Source: Nitriliruptor sp040882055
GTDB taxonomy: Bacteria; Actinomycetota; Nitriliruptoria; Nitriliruptorales; Nitriliruptoraceae
Assembly (NCBI GenBank): GCA_040882055.1
Contig: JBBECA010000075.1
Span: 1-15,516, forward strand
Direction of reading: 5' to 3'
Length of the DNA stretch: 15,516 nt
The notes beneath the pieces are model-generated. The model did not search any database. It was not told the DNA's origin and saw only the letters and a program-made list of their open reading frames with translations. The translations under genes were made by a program, and so were the position numbers. Each line of letters begins with the position of its first letter. The stretch's first letter is position 1. This document shows positions 1 to 7,109 of this stretch, one piece after another.

Positions 1-926
1 AACAGCGCGGTGGTGGAGATCTCCTCCTGGTTGGAGATGGTGTACTCCATGAAGGAGACGACCTCCGGACGCTCGAGCGCCTTGTCCGAGGGGTACATGA
101 ACAGCGGGCGGCCGAGCGGGGTGTAGCTGCCGTCCTGGACGGTCTCGACGGTGGCCTCGACGCAGCCGTCGCCGCCGTCGACCTCCAGGGCCTTCAGGGT
201 GTCGGCGTTCTCCTCGGCGTAGGAGAGGCCGAAGAACCCGAGGCCACCCTCGGACCCACCGACGCCCTGGACGGTGACGTTGTCGTCCTCGGAGGCGTTG
301 TAGTCGGTGCGGATCGCCCCCGACTCACCGTTGATCTCCTCGGTGAAGTAGTCGAAGGTCCCCGAGTCGGTCCCGGCGCCGTACAGATCGAGCGGAACGT
401 CGGGGAAGCCGTCACGGACCTCGGACCAGTTGCTGATGGTGCTGTCCGGCCCCCAGATGGCGTTGAGCTCCTCGACCGTGAGGCACTCGACGAAGTCGTT
501 GGAGACGGGGACGACGTTGACGAGCCCGTCGAGCGCCACCGAGAGCTCCTCGAAGGCGATGCCGTTCTCCTCGCAGAGCGCCGCCTCCTCGTCCTTGATC
601 CGGCGGGAGGCCTCGGAGATGTCGGTCTCGCCGTTGCAGAACTTCTCGAAGCCGCCGCCCGTGCCGGAGACGCCGACCGTCACCTGGACGTCGGGGTTCT
701 GCTCCATGAACAGCTCGGCCGCGACCTCACCGAACGGTGCGACCGTCGAGGAACCGTCGATCCGGACCGAGCCGCTGGTCCCGTCGCTCTCGGCACCGGC
801 AGGTTCGCCCTCGGCGGTGGTGTCGGTTGCAGCCTCTTCCTGGGTCGTGCCGCCACACGCGGTGGCGAAGAGGGCGATGGCGACGACCGGGGCGGTCAGC
901 CGTCGGGTGCGCTGGGAGAGTCGCAC
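1..926 (-). CDS. pstS: Phosphate ABC transporter substrate-binding lipoprotein PstS (3' end beyond window)
   Basis: This is the extracytoplasmic phosphate-binding protein of the high-affinity Pst importer. The GTG start at 926 has an AAGGAG ribosome site at 935-940, 8 nt upstream. The 308 residues present begin with a lipoprotein signal: basic VRLSQRTRR, a hydrophobic stretch, then ATAC with the likely lipidated Cys24; Ala at -3 makes this a weak lipobox. An acidic Ala/Glu/Thr linker follows to about residue 52. The mature domain has phosphate-loop motifs of the family: DGSSTVAPF (57-65), SGTGGGFEKFC (87-97) and TDISEASRRI (101-110). The C-terminus lies beyond position 1. It follows pstB on the same strand with a 150-nt gap that carries its own PHO-box-like repeats, so it can probably be transcribed separately. 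The long open frame on the opposite strand is an antisense shadow. Confidence 0.95.
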   Translation of the reverse strand, partial: MRLSQRTRRLTAPVVAIALFATACGGTTQEEAATDTTAEGEPAGAESDGTSGSVRIDGSSTVAPFGEVAAELFMEQNPDVQVTVGVSGTGGGFEKFCNGETDISEASRRIKDEEAALCEENGIAFEELSVALDGLVNVVPVSNDFVECLTVEELNAIWGPDSTISNWSEVRDGFPDVPLDLYGAGTDSGTFDYFTEEINGESGAIRTDYNASEDDNVTVQGVGGSEGGLGFFGLSYAEENADTLKALEVDGGDGCVEATVETVQDGSYTPLGRPLFMYPSDKALERPEVVSFMEYTISNQEEISTTAL

Positions 927-952
927 GGTTGGTGCTCCTTGGGTGGAGGTGG

Positions 953-977
953 AGCTCCTACGACCGTTGTAGGAGCT
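953..977 (-). promoter_or_regulatory. Strong dyad in the pstS leader
   Basis: The 9-bp arms AGCTCCTAC (953-961) and GTAGGAGCT (969-977) are perfect inverted repeats around a 7-nt loop. A G-T wobble and an A-T pair could extend the stem to 11 bp with a 3-nt loop. The dyad lies 27-51 nt upstream of the pstS start codon and leaves the ribosome site free. It could be an mRNA hairpin, an mRNA 5' stabiliser or an operator; the sequence does not decide which. There is no T-run to mark a terminator. Confidence 0.55.
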
Positions 978-1017
978 GAGAGCGACGGTACGAGCGCCGA
1001 GGTGCCGTCCTCTGTCG

Positions 1018-1050
1018 CCCCGTTGAACGCCGGGTGAACGGCGACCGAAC
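1018..1050 (-). promoter_or_regulatory. PHO-box-like triple 11-bp direct repeat upstream of pstS
   Basis: On the minus strand three contiguous 11-mers occur in phase: GTTCGGTCGCC (1050-1040), GTTCACCCGGC (1039-1029) and GTTCAACGGGG (1028-1018). The middle unit differs at one position from GTTCACCCGCC, the direct-repeat unit I recall for actinobacterial (Streptomyces) PhoP sites. All three units share GTTC at the same phase. The array sits about 90 nt upstream of the pstS start, where a phosphate-starvation activator would bind. Possible -10 elements downstream are TACCGT (985-990) and TACAAC (966-971); neither is certain. Confidence 0.8.
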
Positions 1051-1066
1051 CCTCGCGACGCGAGGG
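1050..1066 (-). terminator. Short GC-rich hairpin after pstB
   Basis: CCCTCGC (1050-1056) and GCGAGGG (1060-1066) form a 7-bp stem with a 3-nt loop, starting 10 nt after the pstB stop. No T-tract follows, as is common in very GC-rich genomes. It overlaps the first PHO-box-like unit by one base. It may attenuate read-through from pstB into pstS, but that is inference. Confidence 0.35.
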
Positions 1067-1076
1067 CCCGGGGGGC

Positions 1077-1997
<921 letters not shown>

Positions 1998-2058
1998 CGC
2001 GGCCTCGCGGTCTGGTCGGCGTTCGCCGGGTCGGTGCTGGTTGCCGCAGTGTCGGGGC

Positions 2059-2080
2059 GCTCGGTGAACGGGCGGTGAAC
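2059..2080 (-). promoter_or_regulatory. PHO-box-like direct repeat between pstB and the divergent hydrolase
   Basis: On the minus strand two adjacent 11-mers, GTTCACCGCCC (2080-2070) and GTTCACCGAGC (2069-2059), share their first eight bases in phase and match the GTTCACC core of actinobacterial PhoP repeats. A weaker third unit, TGTCAGCCCGC, may lie just upstream (2091-2081). The site is about 60-85 nt ahead of the pstB start. It is also about 130-150 nt from the start of the divergent hydrolase gene, so it could affect both. Confidence 0.75.
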
Positions 2081-2210
2081 GCGGGCTGACACCTCGGGGG
2101 CCGTCGGCTTGCACGGCAAGTACCGAGCCGGCGAGGCTGTGCCCCGCGGGACGGTCCACCTGGGCCTGCCGCTCGTGGGCCGCTCGCAGCGCCCGGTGGG
2201 AGGACGGTCA

Positions 2211-3230
2211 GTGGTGGGAGCGCGTCACGCCGACGACGACCGCGGTGGGCACGTGTGGGACAAGGACCGCGAGGCCACCTCGGCCGACGGCACCCGCGTG
2301 CGCTACACGGTGCTCGCTGCCGACAGCGACCTCCCGTGGCTGGTGCTGTGCGCCGGCTTCATGTGCCCGGACAACTTCTGGGCGACGCTCGCCCCGGCGC
2401 TGACCGCGACCCACCGGGTCATCGTCCTCAACTACCGCAGCATCGGCGCATCGGACGATCCGCGTCCGCCCGGCTACCGCACCCGGCACCTCAAGCCGGA
2501 GGACTACACCATCGAGCGGATGGCCGACGACGTGCAGGCGGTGCTCGAGGCGGAGGGGGCCGAGGGAGCGACCGTCATCGGGCACTCGATGGGCTGCCAG
2601 GTGGCCCTCCAGCTGTGGCGACAGGCCCCCGACCTCGTGAGCTCGCTGTCGCTGGTCACCGGCCCGTACGCCTCGCCGTTGCACACCTTCTACGGCAGCA
2701 AGATCGGGGTGCACCTGTTCCCGTTCACCTACTACGGGATCCCCCTGCTCCCCCGGCCGGTCCAGCGGGCCATCACCCGGCTGCCGCGGCTGCCCGCCGC
2801 GATGGCGGTCGCCCGGCTGCTGCGTGCGCTCGGCCCTCACACCCCCGACGACGGGATGGACCTCTACTTCCAGCACTTCGGTGAGGTCGATCCGCTGATC
2901 ATCCTCAAGATCGTCCGTGGGATGCACGAGTTCGACGCCGGGCCGTGGCTCTCGGAGGTGGACGTCCCGGTGCTGATCCTGGTCGGCGGTCGCGACACCT
3001 TCTGCCCCCCGGCGATCGGCGAAGCGATGTTGGCCGTCCTGCCCGACGCCGAACTCGGCGTGATCCTCGAGGGGACCCACGGGGCGCCGATCGAGTTCCC
3101 GCTCGAGATCGCCGACCGCATCCACGACTTCCTGCACCGCCACCTCGACCGACCCGCGCTGGAACCCGTCGGCCGCCCCGGCTGCATCACACCGCCGCGG
3201 GTGGTGGCTCACCCTGTCCGCCCCGCCTGA
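2211..3230 (+). CDS. Alpha/beta hydrolase fold protein
   Basis: This is a serine hydrolase of the alpha/beta fold, 339 aa from the GTG at 2211, which has a GGGAGG ribosome site 7 nt upstream. The frame is open back to 2109 and codon use is still coding-like from a GTG at 2139, so a longer N-terminus is possible. The core begins around WDKDREATSADGTRVRY. The nucleophile elbow is GHSMG with Ser126, the acid is Asp262 in GGRDTF, and the base is His290 in EGTHGAP, all at normal family spacing. A cap-like hydrophobic segment follows the elbow. There is no signal peptide, so it is probably cytoplasmic. The substrate cannot be read from sequence; esterase, lactonase and epoxide- or haloalkane-type members all share these motifs. 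It is divergent from pstB across PHO-box-like repeats and convergent with arsR. Confidence 0.88.
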   Translation: MVGARHADDDRGGHVWDKDREATSADGTRVRYTVLAADSDLPWLVLCAGFMCPDNFWATLAPALTATHRVIVLNYRSIGASDDPRPPGYRTRHLKPEDYTIERMADDVQAVLEAEGAEGATVIGHSMGCQVALQLWRQAPDLVSSLSLVTGPYASPLHTFYGSKIGVHLFPFTYYGIPLLPRPVQRAITRLPRLPAAMAVARLLRALGPHTPDDGMDLYFQHFGEVDPLIILKIVRGMHEFDAGPWLSEVDVPVLILVGGRDTFCPPAIGEAMLAVLPDAELGVILEGTHGAPIEFPLEIADRIHDFLHRHLDRPALEPVGRPGCITPPRVVAHPVRPA

Positions 3231-3262
3231 CGCCCCGGTCCCCGGAGAACGTCGAAGAGCGC

Positions 3263-3353
3263 TCGGTCAGCAGCCGCGCGGAGCCGCCGCACGGTCGCCG
3301 AGGTCGGTCAGCAGCCGCGCGGAGCCGCCGCACGGTCGCCGAGGTCGGTCAGC
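3263..3353. repeat. Perfect 41-bp tandem duplication at the arsR 3' end
   Basis: A 41-bp unit beginning TCGGTCAGCAGCC occurs at 3263-3303 and again, identically, at 3304-3344; nine further matching bases reach 3353. The right-hand copy encodes the last residues of ArsR including its TGA stop (3308-3310 on plus), so the left-hand copy is untranslated and the protein is unchanged. Complete identity implies a recent event or an assembly artefact. Confidence 0.95.
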
Positions 3354-3622
3354 GCCGCACCGAGCTCGCGCAAGCGCGCCGGCACCACGGTGTAGTTCAC
3401 GAACCGGCCGCAGCGCTCCCCCTCGACCAGGCCCGCCTCGCGCAGGACCTTGAGGTGGTGCGAGACGGTCGGCTGGCCGACCCCGAGCTCGTCGACGAGG
3501 TCGCCGCAGGTGCACACGTCGCGATCGGCGAGGTGCACCAGCAGCTGACGACGGACGGGGTCGGCCAACACCGACAGCGCCTCGAGCGCCTCGTCGGTCT
3601 CCACCGGGGTGGTCGCGCTCAC
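3308..3622 (-). CDS. arsR: ArsR/SmtB-family metalloid-responsive repressor
   Basis: This is a small dimeric winged-helix repressor of 104 aa. The GTG at 3622 follows GGAGG by 5 nt. Domain order is usual: ADPVRRQLLVHLA helix, metal-site helix DVCTCGDLVDEL, recognition helix QPTVSHHLKVLREAGLV and a beta wing GRFVNYTV. Cys37 and Cys39 match the CxC of the E. coli ArsR arsenite site. The third Cys of that site is replaced by Val43, so the third ligand would have to come from Cys71, the C-terminal Cys104 or the partner subunit. It follows arsI by 67 nt on the same strand, so it is probably cotranscribed and autoregulated through the dyads at 4140-4235. Its 3' end lies in a 41-bp tandem duplication. 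Confidence 0.93.
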   Translation of the reverse strand: MSATTPVETDEALEALSVLADPVRRQLLVHLADRDVCTCGDLVDELGVGQPTVSHHLKVLREAGLVEGERCGRFVNYTVVPARLRELGAALTDLGDRAAAPRGC

Positions 3623-3689
3623 GGGTACCTCCGGGATCGAGCCGACGGGCTGATGTGACGGATCAGGCGGGACGGGGTGGACAGCGCGT

Positions 3690-4115
3690 TCAGCAGCAGC
3701 CGCGGGCGCTGGTCCCGACGGGCACCGCGTCGCGGGCGTCCGGCGCGAGCTGTTCGGCGTCGGCCAGGACGGTGTAGATCTCCCAGGGCGCGCCGTCCGG
3801 GTCGTGGACCCACACCTTGTCCTGGGTCGCGTAGCAGCAGGTCTCACCCTCGCGCTGGTCGGTGGCGAGACCGGCGGCCGCGAGCCGCGACGCGGCGTCG
3901 GTCACCTCGGCGGTGGCGTCCACCTCGACGCCGAGGTGGTTGAGCGTGCCGCCCTCCGTGCCCTGCAGGAGCACGAGCTTGAGCGGTGGTTCGGCGATGG
4001 CGAAGTTGGCGTAGCCGGGCCGGACCTTGGCGGGTGTGGCACCGAAGAGCGCGCCGTAGAAGGCGATGGCGGCGTCGAGATCGACGACGTCGAGGGCGAG
4101 CTGGACACGGGACAC
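3690..4115 (-). CDS. arsI: ArsI/CadI-family VOC protein, probable organoarsenical C-As lyase
   Basis: This glyoxalase-fold protein of 141 aa belongs to the group containing M. tuberculosis CadI and the ArsI dioxygenases that cleave the C-As bond of trivalent organoarsenicals. The GTG at 4115 follows AGGAGG by 6 nt. Predicted Fe(II) ligands are Gln5, His60 (in TLNHLGVEV) and Glu112 (in PWEIYTV). The substrate-binding cysteine pair is Cys93-Cys94 in GETCCYATQDKVWV, matching the vicinal thiols of characterised ArsI. A second vicinal pair, Cys140-Cys141, ends the protein. It is first in a two-gene unit with arsR. Cadmium-induced CadI has the same fold, so the true inducer could be cadmium, but the ArsR CxC site and the Cys pair favour arsenic. 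Confidence 0.93.
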   Translation of the reverse strand: MSRVQLALDVVDLDAAIAFYGALFGATPAKVRPGYANFAIAEPPLKLVLLQGTEGGTLNHLGVEVDATAEVTDAASRLAAAGLATDQREGETCCYATQDKVWVHDPDGAPWEIYTVLADAEQLAPDARDAVPVGTSARGCC

Positions 4116-4139
4116 GGTGGACCTCCTGGACCTGAACGT

Positions 4140-4155
4140 ATCGACGTTCGTCGAT
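4140..4155. promoter_or_regulatory. ArsR operator candidate, site 1
   Basis: ATCGAC, GTTC, GTCGAT form a perfect 6-4-6 dyad. It lies just downstream of the proposed -10 and over the expected transcription start of arsI, a repressing position. Confidence 0.75.
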
Positions 4156-4161
4156 GCGATG

Positions 4162-4190
4162 ACGCTACCGAACGCATCGATGCTCGTCGA
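4162..4190 (-). promoter_or_regulatory. Promoter candidate for arsI-arsR
   Basis: On the minus strand TCGACG (4190-4185) is separated by 17 nt from TAGCGT (4167-4162). This gives a plausible -35/-10 pair, with a start near 4155 and a leader of about 40 nt. The -35 lies inside dyad site 2, and the start lies in or next to site 1. Confidence 0.55.
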
Positions 4191-4191
4191 T
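4176..4191. promoter_or_regulatory. ArsR operator candidate, site 2
   Basis: ATCGAT, GCTC, GTCGAT form a dyad with 5 of 6 arm positions paired. It is 36 bp from site 1 and overlaps the proposed -35 of arsI. Confidence 0.75.
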
Positions 4192-4219
4192 ACTGCGAGC
4201 CGGAGCGCGCGCCTGACGC

Positions 4220-4235
4220 ATCGACGGTCATCGAT
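4220..4235. promoter_or_regulatory. ArsR operator candidate, site 3
   Basis: ATCGAC, GGTC, ATCGAT form a dyad of the same family with 5 of 6 arm positions paired. It is 44 bp beyond site 2 and upstream of the promoter, only 20 bp from the glpX stop codon. Sites 2 and 3 are both preceded by GC. Confidence 0.7.
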
Positions 4236-4255
4236 GGGCGCGCAACGTCCCCGCT

Positions 4256-5245
4256 TCAGTAGGCGATGGAGGCGTACTGGCGCAGCTTGCTGAACCGGTG
4301 CCGGGCCTCGATGAACCGCACCGTCCCCGACTTGGACCGCATGACCAGGGACTGCGTGGTCGCCCCGTTGGCGTGGAAGTCGACACCGCGCAGGAGCTGG
4401 GACGAGGTGATGCCCGTGCACGCGAAGAACGCGTCCTCACCCTTGACGAGGTCGTCCTCGGTCAGCACCTGGTCGAGGTCGTAGCCGGCGTCGATGGCCC
4501 GGCCGCGCTCCTCGTCGTTGCGTGCCCACAGCCGGCCGAGGTGTTCACCCTCGAGCGCCTTGACCGCGCACGCGGCGATCACACCTTCCGGCGTGCCGCC
4601 GATGCCGAACATCACGTCGACCTCCGGCCGGTCCTCCCAGGCGGCGAGGATCGCGCCGGCGACGTCGCCGTCGGTGATCAGCTGCAGGCGGGCGCCAGCC
4701 TCGCGGACCTCGCGCTTGGCGTCCTCGTGGCGGTCGCGGTCGAGCATCATCACGGTGAGGTCGCGGATCTCCTTGCCCTTGGCCTTCGCCACCGCAGCGA
4801 GGTTGTCCCGGAGTGGCGCGTCGAGGTCGACCTTGCCCTTGGCTTCGGCGCCGACGACGATCTTCTCCATGTAGACGCACGGTCCCGGGTCGAACATCGC
4901 CCCGGCCGGCGCCGCGGCGAGCACCGCGACCGCCCCAGGGCGGCCCTCGGCCAGCAGCCGGGTGCCGTCGATGGGGTCGACGGCGATGTCGACCTGCGGG
5001 GGGGCACCCGTGCCGACGCTCTCACCGTTGAAGAGCATCGGAGCCTCGTCCTTCTCCCCCTCGCCGATGATGACGGTGCCCTCCATCTCGACGGTGTCGA
5101 GGACCTGCCGCATCGCGTCGACCGCCGCCTGGTCGCCCGACTCCTTCTCGCCGCGGCCCTGCCAGCGTGCGGCGGCGAGCGCGGCCGCCTCGGTGACGCG
5201 GACGATCTCGATGGCGAGGTTGCGGTCGGGCTTCTCGACGCTCAC
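4256..5245 (-). CDS. glpX: Class II fructose-1,6-bisphosphatase GlpX
   Basis: It hydrolyses fructose 1,6-bisphosphate to fructose 6-phosphate, the committed step of gluconeogenesis, and acts in the cytoplasm with divalent metal. The GTG at 5245 (GGAG five nt upstream) gives 329 aa, normal for the family. Signature motifs are GEGEKDEAPML (61-71), the metal-binding DPIDGT (90-95), TDGDV (191-195) and GIGGTPEGV (215-223). The frame continues upstream to 5509 inside the crotonase gene, but that stretch is antisense-like noise and the core starts at residue 5-10. It is 71 nt downstream of the crotonase gene with its own likely promoter. In many actinobacteria this is the only FBPase and is essential for growth on gluconeogenic carbon; whether another exists here is unknown. 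Confidence 0.97.
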   Translation of the reverse strand: MSVEKPDRNLAIEIVRVTEAAALAAARWQGRGEKESGDQAAVDAMRQVLDTVEMEGTVIIGEGEKDEAPMLFNGESVGTGAPPQVDIAVDPIDGTRLLAEGRPGAVAVLAAAPAGAMFDPGPCVYMEKIVVGAEAKGKVDLDAPLRDNLAAVAKAKGKEIRDLTVMMLDRDRHEDAKREVREAGARLQLITDGDVAGAILAAWEDRPEVDVMFGIGGTPEGVIAACAVKALEGEHLGRLWARNDEERGRAIDAGYDLDQVLTEDDLVKGEDAFFACTGITSSQLLRGVDFHANGATTQSLVMRSKSGTVRFIEARHRFSKLRQYASIAY

Positions 5246-5291
5246 GGGAGCTCCAGGGACGGGTCGGACACGGTTCGGGGCGGTCCGATCG

Positions 5292-5319
5292 ACTCTAGTG
5301 AGAGCGGCCGTGGCGGTCA
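5292..5319 (-). promoter_or_regulatory. Promoter candidate for glpX
   Basis: On the minus strand TGACCG (5319-5314) and TAGAGT (5297-5292) are 16 nt apart. The -35 overlaps the stop codon of the upstream crotonase gene. Transcription would start near 5285, giving a leader of about 40 nt. Confidence 0.5.
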
Positions 5320-6078
5320 CCGCCGACGGGGCCGGACGGTGCGTGGCAGGTCCGATCCGAGCTGCGGCAACGCGCCGGTCTCCGCCTGGCTCCGCAGCGC
5401 GTCGTTCTCGAACGCGACCCGGTCCCGCAGGCTGCTGCTGGTGTCGTTGAACAGCTGTTTGAGCAGCTGGACGGTCGCGGGATCGCGCGTTGCGACCTCC
5501 ACGAGCCACGCTCGAGCCGCCGCCTCGGCCCCGCCGTCCTCGGTCAGCCGCTGGGCGAGCCCGGCGGCGTGCGCCTCGGTGGCCGGGACGTCACGGGTCG
5601 ACATGACCCAGTCCTTGGCGGTGCCGAGGCCGACCAGACCGACCGTGCGTGCGACGCCGACCGGGATGCCGTACCGCGCCCCCGGGAAGCGGAACGTGGC
5701 CCCACGCGCGACGGCCCGCAGGTCACAGGCAGCGGCCGCCTCCGCCCCCCCGCCGACCGCGTAGCCCTCCACCGCTGCCGCCGTCGGCACCGGCAGGTTG
5801 GTGAGCAGCTCGTAGACCACCGTGAACAGCTCCATCCGACGCCGGCCCGCGTCCCCGGTGTCCTCGCGGACGTCGGCGCCCGCGGAGAAGTGCCCGCCGG
5901 CGCCGACCAGCAGGAGCCCCCGTAGGCCCTCCTCGTGCACGGCGGTGTCGAGGACGTCAGCGAGGGCGGCGAGCATCGCCGTGTCCATCGCGTTGCGGGC
6001 CTCGGGTCGGGAGAGGGTCACCTTCAGCAGGTGCCCGTCGGGGACCGACTCACGCTCGACGAGGACGGGACCGGACAC
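5317..6078 (-). CDS. Enoyl-CoA hydratase/isomerase (crotonase) family protein, atypical active site
   Basis: A crotonase-fold protein of 253 aa that should bind an acyl-CoA. The GTG at 6078 follows GAGGAG by 5 nt. Both oxyanion-hole segments are present: GGHFSAGADV (61-70) and GYAVGGGAEAAAACDLR (105-121). The two hydratase glutamates are not: the usual PE motif is replaced by Pro132-Gly133, and the second Glu position is Asp156. A standard hydratase reaction is therefore doubtful; isomerase, hydrolase, decarboxylase or dehalogenase-type chemistry is possible and cannot be chosen from sequence. The C-terminal helix (TVQLLKQLFN) is normal for the family. The gene is divergent from the SirB1-like gene and upstream of glpX; neither neighbour identifies a pathway. 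Confidence 0.88.
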   Translation of the reverse strand: MSGPVLVERESVPDGHLLKVTLSRPEARNAMDTAMLAALADVLDTAVHEEGLRGLLLVGAGGHFSAGADVREDTGDAGRRRMELFTVVYELLTNLPVPTAAAVEGYAVGGGAEAAAACDLRAVARGATFRFPGARYGIPVGVARTVGLVGLGTAKDWVMSTRDVPATEAHAAGLAQRLTEDGGAEAAARAWLVEVATRDPATVQLLKQLFNDTSSSLRDRVAFENDALRSQAETGALPQLGSDLPRTVRPRRR

Positions 6079-6199
6079 GGCTGCTCCTCTCGTCCGGCAC
6101 GCCGTCCGGCGCCCGGTCGGGCGCAGGCTAGGGCTGGCGGCGACACCCGGGGGCAGCCCACGCGACACGGCCGTCCGCGGAGGCGACGGGGCCGGTCGG

Positions 6200-6205
6200 T
6201 AGCCT
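6200..6205 (+). promoter_or_regulatory. -10 element of a probable leaderless promoter for the SirB1-like gene
   Basis: TAGCCT at 6200-6205 lies exactly 7 nt before the ATG at 6213, and no ribosome site precedes that ATG. The spacing fits a transcript that starts at or next to the A of the start codon. No good -35 is visible. Confidence 0.6.
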
Positions 6206-6212
6206 CGCCGCC

Positions 6213-7034
6213 ATGTCCGACGCCACCCGCGCACGCCTGGCCCAGCTGGTGCGGCGCAACGACGCCGACCTCGCCGAGGCGGCGTTGCTCGTGGCCGCCG
6301 AGGCCACACCCGACCTCGCGATCGACGCGACGCTGCTCCGCCTGGATGCGCTCGCGGATCGCCTCCGCGTCGCCGGCTTCCGAGCCACCGGCGACCCCGA
6401 CGTGGACGGCCCCGCGCTGGCCGCCGAGTTCGTCGCGTTGGGGTTCCGCGGGCACGGCGAGGGTCAGCGGGTCCCCGACGATGCGCTCCTCGACCGCGTG
6501 CTCGATCGCCACGTGGGGCTGCCCATCACCCTCGCGATCCTCTACGTGGCGCTCGCCCGCCGGCTCGGCGTCGCCGCGTTCCCCATCGCCCTCCCGGGGC
6601 ACGTGGTCGTCGGGGTGCGGGACGGCGAGCGCACCGTGGTGCTCGACCCCTTCCACGGCGGCCTCGAGCTCGACGAAGCGGCCGTCGCCGACCGTGTGGC
6701 GGCGGCGACCGGGGGCCAGCTCGCCTACCGACGCGCGATGCTCCGGCCAGCGCCAGCGGTCAACGTCGTCCGCCGGCTGCTCAACAACCTGACCCACGAC
6801 TACGCCCGCGCACACGCCCACCGCGACGCGCTCTGGACCATCGAGGTGAAGCTGGCGCTACCGAACCGGCTGCCCGACGATCACCGGGTGCGCGGCAAGC
6901 TGCTCGACCAGCTCGGGCGGTTCGACGAGGCCGCGCAGGCCTACGAGACCTACGTCGAGCTCGTCGGGGCGAGCGGACCGGACGTCGCCGAGGTCCGCGG
7001 TCACGCGATCGCGTCCCGTGCGCGGATGAACTGA
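6213..7034 (+). CDS. SirB1-family (transglutaminase-like core 2) protein with C-terminal TPR-like region
   Basis: A 273-aa protein related to E. coli SirB1/YchA. The core block is GLPITLAILYVALARRLGV (102-120), followed by LPGH (127-130) and DPFHGG (145-150), in family order. Residues from about 205 (LPNRLPDDHRVRGKLLDQLG, FDEAAQAYETYVEL) resemble a tetratricopeptide hairpin, as in other members. The protein contains no cysteine, so a Cys-His-Asp transglutaminase or protease reaction is excluded; the molecular role of the family is not established. The ATG at 6213 lacks a ribosome site but is positioned for leaderless translation. A hairpin begins at its stop codon, so it is probably monocistronic. 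It is divergent from the crotonase gene. Confidence 0.87.
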   Translation: MSDATRARLAQLVRRNDADLAEAALLVAAEATPDLAIDATLLRLDALADRLRVAGFRATGDPDVDGPALAAEFVALGFRGHGEGQRVPDDALLDRVLDRHVGLPITLAILYVALARRLGVAAFPIALPGHVVVGVRDGERTVVLDPFHGGLELDEAAVADRVAAATGGQLAYRRAMLRPAPAVNVVRRLLNNLTHDYARAHAHRDALWTIEVKLALPNRLPDDHRVRGKLLDQLGRFDEAAQAYETYVELVGASGPDVAEVRGHAIASRARMN

Positions 7035-7059
7035 TCCGGGCCGGTTCGCCCGGCCGGAT
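7034..7059 (+). terminator. Hairpin directly after the SirB1-like gene
   Basis: ATCCGG (7034-7039) pairs with CCGGAT (7054-7059), and inside it CCGG (7041-7044) pairs with CCGG (7050-7053), with a one-G bulge and a 5-nt loop. The stem starts on the last base of the stop codon and ends before the next promoter candidate. It has no T-tract, so it is a GC-type terminator candidate. Confidence 0.5.
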
Positions 7060-7076
7060 GGTCGCTGCACGCGACG

Positions 7077-7082
7077 TACCCT
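7077..7082 (+). promoter_or_regulatory. -10 candidate for the CPBP protease gene
   Basis: TACCCT at 7077-7082 is 27 nt upstream of the GTG at 7110 and ahead of its GAGGA ribosome site (7098-7102). The same hexamer lies upstream of greA and of the thiolase. No clear -35 is seen. Confidence 0.45.
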
Positions 7083-7109
7083 CGCGCCCCTCCGTCCGAG
7101 GACGCGCGT

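Noticed and set aside
430..972. Plus-strand Ser-rich open frame
   Set aside because: It is antisense to pstS, whose signal peptide and phosphate-loop motifs are clear.
1998..2159. N-terminal extension of PstB
   Set aside because: The extension would be translated through the PHO-box-like repeats; an ATG with a ribosome site exists at 1997.
4298..5764. Plus-strand open frame opposite glpX and the crotonase
   Set aside because: Antisense shadow; glpX and crotonase motifs are on the minus strand with good ribosome sites.
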